The notes under the pieces were generated by a model. The model worked only from the letters and a program-made list of their open reading frames with translations. It was not told where the DNA came from and ran no database searches. A stretch of 45,759 bases of DNA from JBGPHT01 sp041484525 (GTDB taxonomy: Bacteria; Acidobacteriota; Terriglobia; Bryobacterales; Bryobacteraceae). The DNA lies in assembly GCA_041484525.1 (NCBI GenBank), contig JBGPHT010000055.1:1-45759 (forward strand), written 5' to 3'. Of the stretch, positions 33,705 to 42,664 are shown one piece after another (position 1 is the stretch's first letter; each line of letters opens with the position of its first letter). Made by a program: the position numbers and the translations under genes.

Positions 33705-35302
33705 TTACCAAACCGGGGCGGGGGCAGAGCGAAGATAGCGCGCCAGGGGATCCGCGGTTAATTCGCGCAAGGCTCTGGCGACTATGCCCGCGCTCATTTC
33801 GGCGCCGGCCCGTGCGGTGTGGACGCGCTGATCCGCGAACAGCGCCTGCACCGCGGCTTCGCCGAGTTCATCGTAACGACGGGCGATCGTTTCGTGAAGA
33901 TCGAGTAAGGGCACACCCTGAGATTGCGCAACCTGACGCGCCCGGTCCGCATGGCTGTTTCGCGGGCGTGCAATCTTGCCGCCCTCCCAAATGTTTCGGG
34001 GCACGAGCGTGCAGACGATCGGGATGGCGCCGTGCGAGCGCGCGTCGGCGAGGTACTTTCGCAGATACCAGCCGTAGCTGTGGACGGTCTCACGTCCACC
34101 GGCCGCGGTGTCGCGCTCTTCGGTTTCATCGCCCACGCCGGGCAGCGGACCGGTGCGGCCGTTGTCATTGTGGCCAAACTGCATGATGACGATGTCGCCC
34201 TTCTTGAGCATAGCCATCACGCGTTCCCAATACCCGATGTTGAGGAACGTGCGGCTGCCGGTGCCCCCCACGGCGCGGTTGACTACGTTGATCAGCGCCG
34301 GATCGAAGTAAGCGGCCAGGGGGTCGCCCCAGCCCCATTGACCGTTGACGCCGTCGCCGCGGCCGTTGCGGACGGTGGAGTCGCCGATCAAAAACAGATT
34401 GGGCAGCGCGGGATCATCCGGCAGCGGCAGGTTGAGCCAGCGGTAGAACTCGGGCGTCTCATGTTTGGGGACGGCGAGGCGCGGCATCATCACCAGCGCG
34501 GGCGGGGCCGTGACGATGGAGCGGGCGGAGGGGGCGAGCGTGCGAATTGCGGCGTTCTCTCGCAGAGCGCGCATGCCGGCGACGACAAGACGCGCGTTGA
34601 TTTCGGCGCCGGCGGCGTTGGTGTGCGTGTGGTCTTTCGGGAAGAGGGCCTTTACCGCGGCTGCGCCCATCTGCTCGTAACGGCCGGCCACGAGATTGGT
34701 CAGGTCGATGAACTCGACGCCCTCGGCTTGTGCCAGTTCCCTGGTCCAGCCGCTATATTGGCCGGACCCACGCTCGACGCGGCCATCCGTCCAGATGTTG
34801 CGAACCGTGAGCGACAGCAGAATCGGAGTGGCGCCTTTGGCTTTGGTCTCGTGGATCATCTTGCGCATGTACCAGCCGAAGGTGTGCAAGGTTTCATGCT
34901 GTCTGGTGAGGAGGTTGTCGATCTCCTGGGTTTCTTCGCCCAGGCCGGGAAGGGAGCCGCGCGCGATCTGCGGTCCGTTCACGGGCCCGCCATCGTTGTG
35001 CCCGAATTGGATCAGCACGAAATCGCCAAGTTTGACGTCGGCGAGCAGGGAATCCCACAGGCCCTCAGTAACAAAGGTACGGCTGCTGCGCCCGCCACGC
35101 GCGCGGTTGGCGATGTTGACGCGCGCGGGGTCGAACAATCCGGCGAAGGGCCGTCCCCATCCGATCGCGTCGGGGTTGCCTTCGGCGGCGTGGAGTCGCC
35201 AGCGATGAAGATCGTGGTCAGGGCGGGGTCGAGCGGCGCGGTGGCGCTGAATGCCGGGCACGCAATGAGCAGAGCCGCGACCACACACAGATGGGAGTTC
35301 AT
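33705..35302 (-). CDS. Secreted tandem SGNH esterase (rhamnogalacturonan acetylesterase-like), frameshifted
   Basis: Two SGNH hydrolase units in one protein of about 530 residues. Unit 1: FIAGDST, NRARGGRSSRTF, IQFGHNDGG and KDHTHTN. Unit 2: LFLIGDSTVRNG, AVGGTGSRTF, MQFGHNDNG and DQRVHT. These are the Ser, Gly, Asn and Asp-His blocks of the rhamnogalacturonan acetylesterase (CE12-like) group, which deacetylates plant pectin. The signal peptide MNSHLCVVAALLIACPAFSA and the first GDST are in one frame; everything after TTIFIAGDST continues in the next. One missing base near 35190 explains it. It follows a second, more decayed SGNH gene, whose stop (35304) overlaps its alternative start. Without repair the protein would be inactive. 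Confidence 0.75.
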
Positions 35303-35303
35303 A

Positions 35304-35960
35304 TTACTCATCTTCCCTTCTTCGGTCGGGCGTTTCCGGCGCAAAGATCGAAAGGTCGACGGCATTGGCCATCATCCGGTATCCGGCGTCGCCGGGGTGG
35401 AGGAGATCGGGCGAATCGCCGCCCTTGCGGAAACGGGTGAGGTCCCGCGGGTCCCGAGTTGCCGCATCGAAATCGACTATCGCATCGTACGCGCCGCCGG
35501 TGCGGATCCAGTGGTTTACGGCTTGGCGGATCGCCTCCCCCGACTCGCGGAATGCCGCGACCTGCCGCAGGGGGTGACCGTGCAGCTAACGGCCTCCTGG
35601 CGTGTGGCGCCGGTGATGTCGTTGATGCCTTCGAGCGGCATCAGCCAGAGGACGCCGGGCTGAGCTAGCGCGTCGCGGAAGAGGCCCACGAGGCCGCTCG
35701 AATCGCCTCCCGGCAGGCGATTGCCGGCGATGCCATCGTTCACAACGGCGACTCTGCCAGATGTTTGCCCGTTTGCACACGTTCGGCTAGAGTTGCGGGC
35801 CAGGCGCCATTCGTGTCGATGGCGGATTGATCGCCATCCGTGATGGAATCGCCGAAGGCAACCAACGTTCCCGCATCGGGTGGGGCGAGCACGTCGATGC
35901 CTTGCAGCCAGTAGTAGGATTCCGCGGTCACGAACAGTCGAGGCAAATGCCAAGAACGGC
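35304..35960 (-). pseudogene. SGNH/GDSL hydrolase, truncated and frameshifted
   Basis: Pieces of one esterase lie in three frames. First VTAESYYWLQGIDVLAPP and LVAFGDSITDGDQS (nucleophile Ser) from about 35950; then VNDGIAGNRLPGGDSSGL and PLEGINDI (Gly and Asn blocks) from about 35760; then AFRESGEAIRQAVNHW and DLLHPGDAGYRMMANAVDL (Asp-His block) to a TAA at 35304. The usual N-terminal jelly-roll domain is absent. At least two frame changes make this a pseudogene. The upstream boundary adjoins the hypothetical gene near 35950, probably an old deletion joint. Confidence 0.75.
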
Positions 35961-36665
35961 GGGATGTATGCGGCATAATCGGTCGAGAATGGCACGGTCT
36001 TGAGGGCTTGGTCGAGTGCATTCTCGGCACGCCTGTATGCTTCCGCGACGGGGTCGCCCCCCATCGGCGCTCGGTGCCGGCACAACGGTCGGATCAGGGA
36101 TTTGAGTGCCGGCGGACGGATCTTCCTTCGCCTCGCGGCATGAAGCAAGCAAGGCTCGCAGATCGGTCGCGACTTCATGGAACGGTCTGACGAAATCGAT
36201 CCCTCCCTTTTCCTGCTTTCGGCATGACAGGCCGAGTTGCTTCGAGCTTTCCCGCCAAAACATCCTCACGCTCTCGATGAGATCCGCCAGCGCTTCTTGA
36301 AACGCGCAGATAGCTGCGTTGCCTCGCAACCGGCGATCGATGATGTAGTTCGCGTGCAACACGGCCAGATCGTAAGACAAGCCCCGCATCGTATTCTTCG
36401 TGACGACGTATCGGAGGTCGATACGCTGCCTTACGCGGTCCCGATACGCCTCATGCGTCTCCTTCGGAGACCTTTCCCGCTGCCCGCCAAGCTCAGCCAA
36501 CTTCCCCACCGCTCCGTCGAACCCGCGCCAAATGTGCTCACTCCAGTACTCGAATTCCGCTTGTGGATAGGAAAACAGGCGGCGTGGTCCATCGTAGAGA
36601 AAATAGGGCTCGCCAAAGTCACACGGATAACGATCACGCCCTCTCCTACTTGAGCTCCGCGGCAT
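35928..36665 (-). CDS. Hypothetical protein, possibly frameshifted near its end
   Basis: A 245-residue frame with no domain I recognise. It is rich in charged and aromatic residues: FGEPYFLYDGPRRLF, FEYWSEHIWRGFDGAVGKL, YVVTKNTMRGLSYDLAVLHA, FQEALADLIESVRMFWRE. From about residue 205 it turns Arg/Cys-rich and unnatural. In the next frame the sequence stays protein-like (DPVAEAYRRAENALDQALKT, FSTDYAAYIPPFLAFAS). A change in the six-G run at 36057-36062 would join them. No signal peptide or TM helix. The start is not secure. It is divergent from the reductase-like gene. Confidence 0.55.
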   Translation of the reverse strand: MPRSSSRRGRDRYPCDFGEPYFLYDGPRRLFSYPQAEFEYWSEHIWRGFDGAVGKLAELGGQRERSPKETHEAYRDRVRQRIDLRYVVTKNTMRGLSYDLAVLHANYIIDRRLRGNAAICAFQEALADLIESVRMFWRESSKQLGLSCRKQEKGGIDFVRPFHEVATDLRALLASCREAKEDPSAGTQIPDPTVVPAPSADGGRPRRGSIQACRECTRPSPQDRAILDRLCRIHPAVLGICLDCS

Positions 36666-36807
36666 TGAATTGCGGCAGTTCTCCGTGACCGATGACCTGC
36701 TGCGGCTACGATTAGGTTGGAAGCTTACACTCCTCTCACCCGATATCGGTTTTTTGGCGGACTTGCGTAGACCGTGGAGAAGGATTCGGCTGTCGTAGAA
36801 TGTAGCG

Positions 36808-38382
36808 ATGCAGTATCGCCTATTGGGCCGGACGGGGATTCGTGTCAGCGCCGTTGGATTTGGGACATGCCAGCTTAGGCTGGTCAGCCGGCGTCAGGCG
36901 CTCGCTACACTCCGGCGCGGCTTCGAACTCGGCGTGAACGTCGTCCACACGGCTCCCGACTACGAGGGGGCTGACGCACTTGTCGTTGAGGCGGTTGAGG
37001 AGTCCGGCCGCGAAATCATCGTCATGTCGCAAGGCTACGGAGACCCGGCTCATTTCGAATGGCTCTTCGAGTCCACTTGCCGGCGGCTCAAGAAACAGAG
37101 TCTGGAAATTTACGGGATCGCCTGCATCGACGACCGGGAATACCTGGGCGAGAACGTGTGGGGTCGGGGAGGCATGGTCCAGTTCCTGCTACGGAAGAAG
37201 CAGGAAGGCCGCTTGGGAGCGATCTTCTGCACTACGCACGGAAAGCCGGAATACATAGCGGGATTAGTTCAATCGGGCGTCTTCGACGCTATCATGCTCT
37301 CCTATAACGCACTCGGTTTCCATCTTCTCTCTTACAATCCGGCGGGAGCGCGGGAATTGGAGAGCCTGCCGGGGAACCTGGAGAAAGTTTTCCCCCTGGC
37401 CGCGCTGCATGGCGTCGGACTGATGATCATGAAACCTTTGGCGGGGGGGTTGCTGATAAGCGGCAAAGCATTTCCGCCCCGCAGTCCGCTGTTCAGCGGA
37501 TCACGAAAGCTCACCGCAGCCGAGGCCTTGCGTGGAATATTGCGCCATCCGGAAGTGACTTGCGTCGTGCCTGGCACAGCGTCTCCCGAGGAAGCCGAGG
37601 AGAACGCAACCGCCGGAGCGGAGCCCCTTGAACTATCCTCCTCGACGCTGGACAAGATTGATCTTGCGGTCGCTGAGGGGAAGCGCACTCTTTGTAGCCG
37701 CTGTGGAGTCTGCGATACCACGTGCAGCCGCAGACTTCCCGTGTCGTGGCTATTCCGGGACACCTACATCAATAACCATCCCTCCGAAACATTCGAAACT
37801 ATTGATGCCCTCCGGTATTTTCACCTACACCCAGGGGAAACAGCGACGTGCTCGGTCTGTGATGACATCACCTGCGCCTGTCCGGTCGGGATAGAGATTC
37901 CCAAGAGCCTCGTCGATATCCATGGCCAGATGCGCGCATGGCGCGATGAAGGCATCTTGCCGGTAACGCCTGCCCAGTTCCCGCAGGAACTGCGAAACGG
38001 TCCGTTTCCGCTGCGGGTTATCCGACGCGAAATTCCACTGTCGCTGGGCTCTGGAGAAGTCGGCACGGGGCTCTTCTGGATTGAAAACGCCGGCCGCACA
38101 GCGTGGCGTGAAGGCACCAGGACGCCAGACTCCGCGGCGATGGCACTATCGATAATGGAATCCGGCGAAACCAGAACTCAGGTTCCGCTTCGTCATGACG
38201 TGGAACCGGGAACAAGGACGCACGTCGTCTTCGAGATCGGCGGCCACGGACGCTGCGGATACTACAATTATTCGTTCTTCTTGGCTCCACTCAATGCAAG
38301 ATCGTGCCATGAAGAGGGCACAGAAATCCATCGCCACGAACTGAGAGTGCGGACGAGCTCCACCGTCACGACCCATGGATAA
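36808..38382 (+). CDS. Aldo/keto-reductase-like Fe-S protein with C-terminal Ig-like domain
   Basis: A 524-residue fusion. Residues 1-290 have the AKR barrel outline: MQYRLLGRTGIRVSAVGFGT at the start, IMKPLAGGLL and CVVPGTASPEEAEEN near its end. Residues 296-306 are a ferredoxin motif C-x2-C-x2-C-x3-C (CSRCGVCDTTC), and 348-358 hold four more Cys (CSVCDDITCACP) ahead of VGIEIP. About 405-515 form a beta-rich Ig-like domain. The usual catalytic tetrad looks lost: only Tyr of the DYEG motif remains, while the Asp, Lys and His positions read His (VHTAPDY), Gln (VMSQG) and Ala/Cys (GIACID). It is therefore unlikely to be an ordinary NADPH reductase. The stop overlaps the aminotransferase start by eight bases. 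Confidence 0.8.
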   Translation: MQYRLLGRTGIRVSAVGFGTCQLRLVSRRQALATLRRGFELGVNVVHTAPDYEGADALVVEAVEESGREIIVMSQGYGDPAHFEWLFESTCRRLKKQSLEIYGIACIDDREYLGENVWGRGGMVQFLLRKKQEGRLGAIFCTTHGKPEYIAGLVQSGVFDAIMLSYNALGFHLLSYNPAGARELESLPGNLEKVFPLAALHGVGLMIMKPLAGGLLISGKAFPPRSPLFSGSRKLTAAEALRGILRHPEVTCVVPGTASPEEAEENATAGAEPLELSSSTLDKIDLAVAEGKRTLCSRCGVCDTTCSRRLPVSWLFRDTYINNHPSETFETIDALRYFHLHPGETATCSVCDDITCACPVGIEIPKSLVDIHGQMRAWRDEGILPVTPAQFPQELRNGPFPLRVIRREIPLSLGSGEVGTGLFWIENAGRTAWREGTRTPDSAAMALSIMESGETRTQVPLRHDVEPGTRTHVVFEIGGHGRCGYYNYSFFLAPLNARSCHEEGTEIHRHELRVRTSSTVTTHG

Positions 38383-40060
38383 TCAGCCTCTCGCGACGGT
38401 GTCAGCGCCCGTGTACGCGGCTTCTTATGGAGAAAACAACATCCCCCTGCGCCTTTCGACGCAAAGCGTCATCGGAGCCTCGGTCACCGTTGCCAATGGC
38501 GGCACACTGATCTGGCGGCGCGAGGAACCCGCGGGGAAGAACGTCGACCTGGTGGTGTGTTGGGACGGCGAAGTCGTGGCAACTCACCACCTCTCGCGGC
38601 CGGTGGTTATGCCGGGTGAATCGGTGACACTTCATTTTCCACTGGCCGCACCCGCCGGCGCCGGATCACACGAGTTCACCCTCGACCTAGTGCAGCAGAA
38701 CGTGACGCGCTTTTCTGAGCGAGGCGCGGAGACGCTACGACTTTCCATCGATGTTGATGACACGCGGCCAAGCCGAAGTGCGGCTCTGTTGGCGCGCGCG
38801 CGTTCACTCAGTCCCTGGTATTATCAGGCGACGCAGGGCGTCCTCGAGAGCCGCGACGGCAGAGGATTCCCTCACTTCGTCTCCAAGGCAGAGGGATGCC
38901 ACCTCTGGGACCTTGAGGGACGGCAGTATATCGATTACACCATCGGATGGGGCTGTGCGCTACTCGGCTACGCGGAGCCGCGCGTTCAGCGCGCCATCGC
39001 CGAGATGCTAGATTCTGCCGCAATCGTTCCGTTCCCATACGAGCTAGAAATCGAGGTCGCGGGCATGCTGACCGAGGACATTCCGTGTGCCGAGATGGTG
39101 ATGTTTGGCAAGAATGGCTCGGATGTCTGCACCCTCGCCGCGCGGGTGTCGCGAGCCTTCACAGGAAAAAGGAAGATTCTCTTCTGCGGCTACCATGGCT
39201 GGCAAGACTGGTGGGTGGAGCAGTTCGGATTTGCGGCGACGGGAGTGCCGGATCGCCAGGAACAACTCCTCCACCGTTTCGTATTCAATGACATCGCCGG
39301 CTTCACACGGCTATGGGAGGAGCACCGATCCGATCTAGCTGCCGTCATAATGGAGCCCGCCGGACCCTCGCAAGGATCGCAAGGCCCCTCGCCAGACGCC
39401 GACACCCAGTATCTCTCCGAAGTGGCTTGCATGGCGCGGGAAGCGGGCGCGCTGTTGGTTTTCGATGAGATCATCACGGGGTTCCGATATCCCGGCGGCG
39501 GCGTGCAGAAGGCGACTGGGGTTGTCCCCGACCTTGCCTGTTTTGGAAAGGCTTTGAGCAACGGCATGCCCCTGTCGGCTCTGGTCGGACGAGCCGAAGT
39601 CCTCAAGCGCAGCATGGGGCAGACGCACTACGGTCCGACGTTCCGGGGAGAAATGTATTCGCTCGCCGCCGCCCGTGCCACGATGGAGATCTATCGCACC
39701 GAACCGGTGGCGGAAACCGTCTGGTCCCTCGGCCGTGTCCTACAGGACGGCATCAACGGATCGTGCCGGTTCCATGGAGTCGCGGCAAACTGCGAAGGGC
39801 CTCCCTTCCGGTTCACGCTCGCCTTCGCGGAAGACGATCCCATGCGACTGGCACTGAAGAGAACGTTGCTTCAGCAGGAACTCCTGAAGGCGGGTTTGAT
39901 CACATACAACGGCTTTCTGTTGCCCAGCTATGCGCACCGCGGCAGGACGGTAATCGACGCGACGTTGGCGGCAGTAGATGCGGCGCTCGTTACGATTGCG
40001 GAGGCGGAGAGACGAAACCGCCTCGACCGCCGTCTCGAAATTCCATTGTTGACCTCATGA
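38375..40060 (+). CDS. Class III aminotransferase with N-terminal Ig-like domain
   Basis: A 561-residue PLP enzyme. Residues 25-127 are an Ig-like beta domain (SVTVANGGTLIW, RPVVMPGESVTLHFPL, HEFTLDLVQQNVTRFSERG) of the kind attached to enzymes in surface-polysaccharide clusters. From 140 on it is a glutamate-1-semialdehyde-aminomutase-like aminotransferase: GRQYIDYTIGWGCALLGY, MFGKNGSDVCTLAARVSRA, CGYHGWQDWW, LVFDEIITGFR with D364 for the pyridine nitrogen, and Schiff-base K392 in CFGKALSNGMPLSALVG. All PLP residues are present. It probably aminates a sugar- or aldehyde-type substrate. It shares an operon with the reductase-like gene; its end overlaps the convergent radical-SAM gene by six bases. 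Confidence 0.88.
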   Translation: MDNQPLATVSAPVYAASYGENNIPLRLSTQSVIGASVTVANGGTLIWRREEPAGKNVDLVVCWDGEVVATHHLSRPVVMPGESVTLHFPLAAPAGAGSHEFTLDLVQQNVTRFSERGAETLRLSIDVDDTRPSRSAALLARARSLSPWYYQATQGVLESRDGRGFPHFVSKAEGCHLWDLEGRQYIDYTIGWGCALLGYAEPRVQRAIAEMLDSAAIVPFPYELEIEVAGMLTEDIPCAEMVMFGKNGSDVCTLAARVSRAFTGKRKILFCGYHGWQDWWVEQFGFAATGVPDRQEQLLHRFVFNDIAGFTRLWEEHRSDLAAVIMEPAGPSQGSQGPSPDADTQYLSEVACMAREAGALLVFDEIITGFRYPGGGVQKATGVVPDLACFGKALSNGMPLSALVGRAEVLKRSMGQTHYGPTFRGEMYSLAAARATMEIYRTEPVAETVWSLGRVLQDGINGSCRFHGVAANCEGPPFRFTLAFAEDDPMRLALKRTLLQQELLKAGLITYNGFLLPSYAHRGRTVIDATLAAVDAALVTIAEAERRNRLDRRLEIPLLTS

Positions 40061-41998
40061 AAGGCAGCGCTTTTCAGCCCACGACGCAATCTGGACCAAT
40101 GGCTCTTTCGTGACATGCTCCTTCGCGAACTCTGCCACGAGCCTCTCCAGATGCCCGAAGCCCGTCGGGGACCGGGTATCATGTCCGCGGCAATGGTCGC
40201 AGACGGGGCAAAGGCCGCGCTGGAGTTGGCCCCGTCGCAACAGCCGGAAGAGGCGGCTCTGCAGGATATTGAGCAACTCGTCACGGCCCTCAAAGCGAAA
40301 GCCGGTGTCCCGGGATAGGTCCACGCTGGAAAGTGGTCCAATGCATGGGTATAGATAATGTGTCTCGTGATTAGAATGGCCGGCATTGTTCGTGCTCCCG
40401 ATCGAAGCTGTCCGCCATAGGAAGGCACAGTACGAATTCGCTGGAGCATCAAAGCTCAACATCGTAAGAAAGCGCCCTAGCGTCCAGAAATTGCGCTCAA
40501 TGCTAGCAAAGTCGTAGAACGTCCGGACTTCCAGACCAAACGAGGTGCGCTTTCGAGCACCCGGCGCCGGGAGTTCCAGAGATACTCGGTTTGCTTCCGC
40601 CTCCCGGACTGTTTCGTCGTAGATTTCGTCGTACTGAGATCGGCAGCCATCGAGAGTCATGCCGGGGCCGAACTTATCAGGGGCAAGCCCTAATCCGAAA
40701 TATGGGAACCCTGTGAGCCGATCAATACCTAGTTCACGGCAGAGGGACGGCAACCGAGGCAGGTCCTGAATGTTCGCAGAATTCAGCACGATGGATGCAA
40801 ACACGAGCGGATTACAAGTGCGTGACGAACGCTTGGCGCGATGCAACTCACGCAGGTTACTGCAAACGCGATCAAAGTGATCGGCGCCGCCAGAAACGTC
40901 GGACCAGGACTCTCTCGTGGAGGCATTTAGCGATGCACTTATGTGATCAATGCGCCCCATTAGAGCCGCAATTAGGCCGGGGCGGTTTAGGACGATGCCG
41001 TTAGTAAAGAAATTTGTGTAAAGGTGGGGAGCATGGGCAGCTACATACGCGATGATGTACGGCAAGTCTCGGACAAGACTCGGTTCTCCAAGGCCGCTAT
41101 TGAGGCGCAGGGTCGCGATGTTACATAGGAAAGCCAGATTAGTGACCTCAGAAACGCCGACCGATCCTGGCCGCGCCGTTGCATGAGTGTAGCCGCAAAA
41201 GCCACATTCTATGTTGCATCGCCCTGTAAGCGAGACGTGGACCTCCGGAGGGTAGCTGTGCGGAACTTCAGTCCCAAGTCTGTATTCGACTTCATTCAAT
41301 AATGAATTGAAAAGCCAAGGCACTTTCGAACGATTGCGTTGTGCCAACAACGCTGCAGCCATACGTGTCGGGCTTCCGTCAACTGGACGAAGGTCTTGCG
41401 ATTCGTACAAGATTTCACGGACCGCTGTGTTCCAATACTTAGGAGCTTCGTTCGTTGAATGCGTCGACACCCCAGAAATCCCCTCCATGGCGGGAGACCA
41501 GTCGCTGCCATTCGGGCGGACAGGAATGAAATGCAATGCTGACGTGAGATCCCAGAAGCCGGTGGTGTCCTCATCAGAACATGCGGTCACCTGATGGAGC
41601 AAAAGCCAAAACTGCTCGGTGGTCAGTACTGGGGGGACAAAGGCGAACGCGTAAAACTCACGGGAAGCTTGGGAGCCGCACAAACCGAGCCCTAACTTGT
41701 TGGCACGTTCGAACAAATCTTTCAGGGGTGGGGCATCAGAAAGCAGGAATGCAGGGTTAAAGAGGATCTGCGGAATGTTGGGTTCAAAGCAACTCACAAC
41801 CACCGACTTGCGATCGCGCAACTCCCAGATTTTCCGTGCGCTAGGATCTACCAAAAGAATATTCGCCGTTTCTCCGGCAAATCCCTCCGCCTGACGATGC
41901 ATCGCGCTGAGAAGGTGATGTGCGAAGTCCGAGACGAACTCAGGTACCCAGGTAAATCGGGCTGGCAAGACGAGATGATGCCTGGTCATCGGCAACAC
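40055..41998 (-). CDS. Radical SAM enzyme with SPASM-like C-terminal cysteines
   Basis: A 647-residue protein. Residues 1-250 are a large N-terminal domain I do not recognise. The radical-SAM core begins with HVSLTGRCNIECGFCGYTHA; C261, C265 and C268 give the canonical CX3CX2C that binds the 4Fe-4S cluster for SAM cleavage. LRLNSGLGEPSL and TNFFTNGIVL are the usual SAM-contact strands. The C-terminus has more Cys (YPCIGPL, then LCPVCDHCRGHD), suggesting an auxiliary cluster as in SPASM enzymes. Start is GTG 41998 or ATG 41989. By eye it is less GC-rich than the housekeeping genes. It converges on the aminotransferase and may modify the same product or a peptide; this is inference. Confidence 0.85.
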   Translation of the reverse strand: MLPMTRHHLVLPARFTWVPEFVSDFAHHLLSAMHRQAEGFAGETANILLVDPSARKIWELRDRKSVVVSCFEPNIPQILFNPAFLLSDAPPLKDLFERANKLGLGLCGSQASREFYAFAFVPPVLTTEQFWLLLHQVTACSDEDTTGFWDLTSALHFIPVRPNGSDWSPAMEGISGVSTHSTNEAPKYWNTAVREILYESQDLRPVDGSPTRMAAALLAQRNRSKVPWLFNSLLNEVEYRLGTEVPHSYPPEVHVSLTGRCNIECGFCGYTHATARPGSVGVSEVTNLAFLCNIATLRLNSGLGEPSLVRDLPYIIAYVAAHAPHLYTNFFTNGIVLNRPGLIAALMGRIDHISASLNASTRESWSDVSGGADHFDRVCSNLRELHRAKRSSRTCNPLVFASIVLNSANIQDLPRLPSLCRELGIDRLTGFPYFGLGLAPDKFGPGMTLDGCRSQYDEIYDETVREAEANRVSLELPAPGARKRTSFGLEVRTFYDFASIERNFWTLGRFLTMLSFDAPANSYCAFLWRTASIGSTNNAGHSNHETHYLYPCIGPLSSVDLSRDTGFRFEGRDELLNILQSRLFRLLRRGQLQRGLCPVCDHCRGHDTRSPTGFGHLERLVAEFAKEHVTKEPLVQIASWAEKRCLS

Positions 41999-42000
41999 GT

Positions 42001-42256
42001 CATAGATTCTAGCACCTGATTTATACCATGCACCTTAAGGCGCAGATCGTCACCAAAGATTAAATCTCATGGTTGGAACCGTCCTTTCGAATCGACCTCC
42101 CAACGCCTCTCATCTAAATTGGTGTTGCGCATCGGTTTATCGCTTCCGGGCGCATCGTGCGCCAGAATTGCCGCCTTTGGCCATCTTATTGCGCAATCCG
42201 GCCCCAGGCTGTCCAGGAGTCGCCATCCAAACCCCGCTACACCGCCACTCCTAGCT
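42001..42256. other. Spacer upstream of the radical-SAM gene
   Basis: No gene with a convincing start. A 69-codon minus-strand frame crosses here but has no recognisable domain. It may be scrambled remnants of the integrase beside it. The radical-SAM promoter should lie here; none was picked out with confidence. Confidence 0.4.
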
Positions 42257-42400
42257 TTACCCATCGTTCGGCGCATGCACGAGGTCGTCGAGCCCGAGGT
42301 TGTAGACTCTTCGCGTAATCGGCGACGAGACGCTATCCAGTACGAGCCGTTTCAGCCTGTGCCAGTCTGTCGCTTTCGGTGCTACTACGAGCGCGTTCAT
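42257..42400 (-). pseudogene. N-terminal fragment of a tyrosine recombinase (integrase)
   Basis: ATG at 42400 gives MNALVVAPKATDWHRLKRLV, then LDSVSSPITRRVYNLGLDD, and stops at 42257 after seven unrelated residues. The SVSSP-x-T-R-R-x-Y-x-x-x-L-D pattern is the start of the SAM-like core-binding domain of XerC/phage-type integrases. The remaining 250 residues, including the catalytic Arg and Tyr, are missing. It is a dead fragment marking past mobile DNA between the radical-SAM gene and the TIGR03437 gene. Confidence 0.7.
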
Positions 42401-42664
42401 ATAGGTCCTCTCAATAGCGTTATTGGGCAATATCGATAGCTATGTGGACATTACCTCGGGGTGGCGGGGACATCAAGCAGAATAGGCGCCAGCGGCGCAC
42501 GATTCCGATCGACTCGGGCGAACATCCCGAGCGCTTTGTTTGATAGGATTGACGAGACTGGAAGGATCTTTTACATCGATTGTTGGCGCGACTCAACGTG
42601 TTGGCGAGTGACATCTGCAACGAGTTGAGACATCGTGCCGGCGGTCGAAGCATGGACGGAAATT
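42401..42664. other. Spacer before the TIGR03437 gene
   Basis: Contains only short frames. The sequence GTGGACATTACCTCGGGG near 42443 looks like a transposon-end style sequence but no matching partner was seen. It should hold the promoter of the secreted protein; none is clear. Confidence 0.35.

Noticed and set aside
33924..35663. 579-codon plus-strand open frame
   Set aside because: Antisense shadow of the SGNH esterase genes, whose catalytic blocks are clear on the other strand.
36755..36767. Sigma-54-like TGGCGG...TTGCG before the reductase-like gene
   Set aside because: The GG-GC spacing is three bases too short for a -24/-12 promoter.
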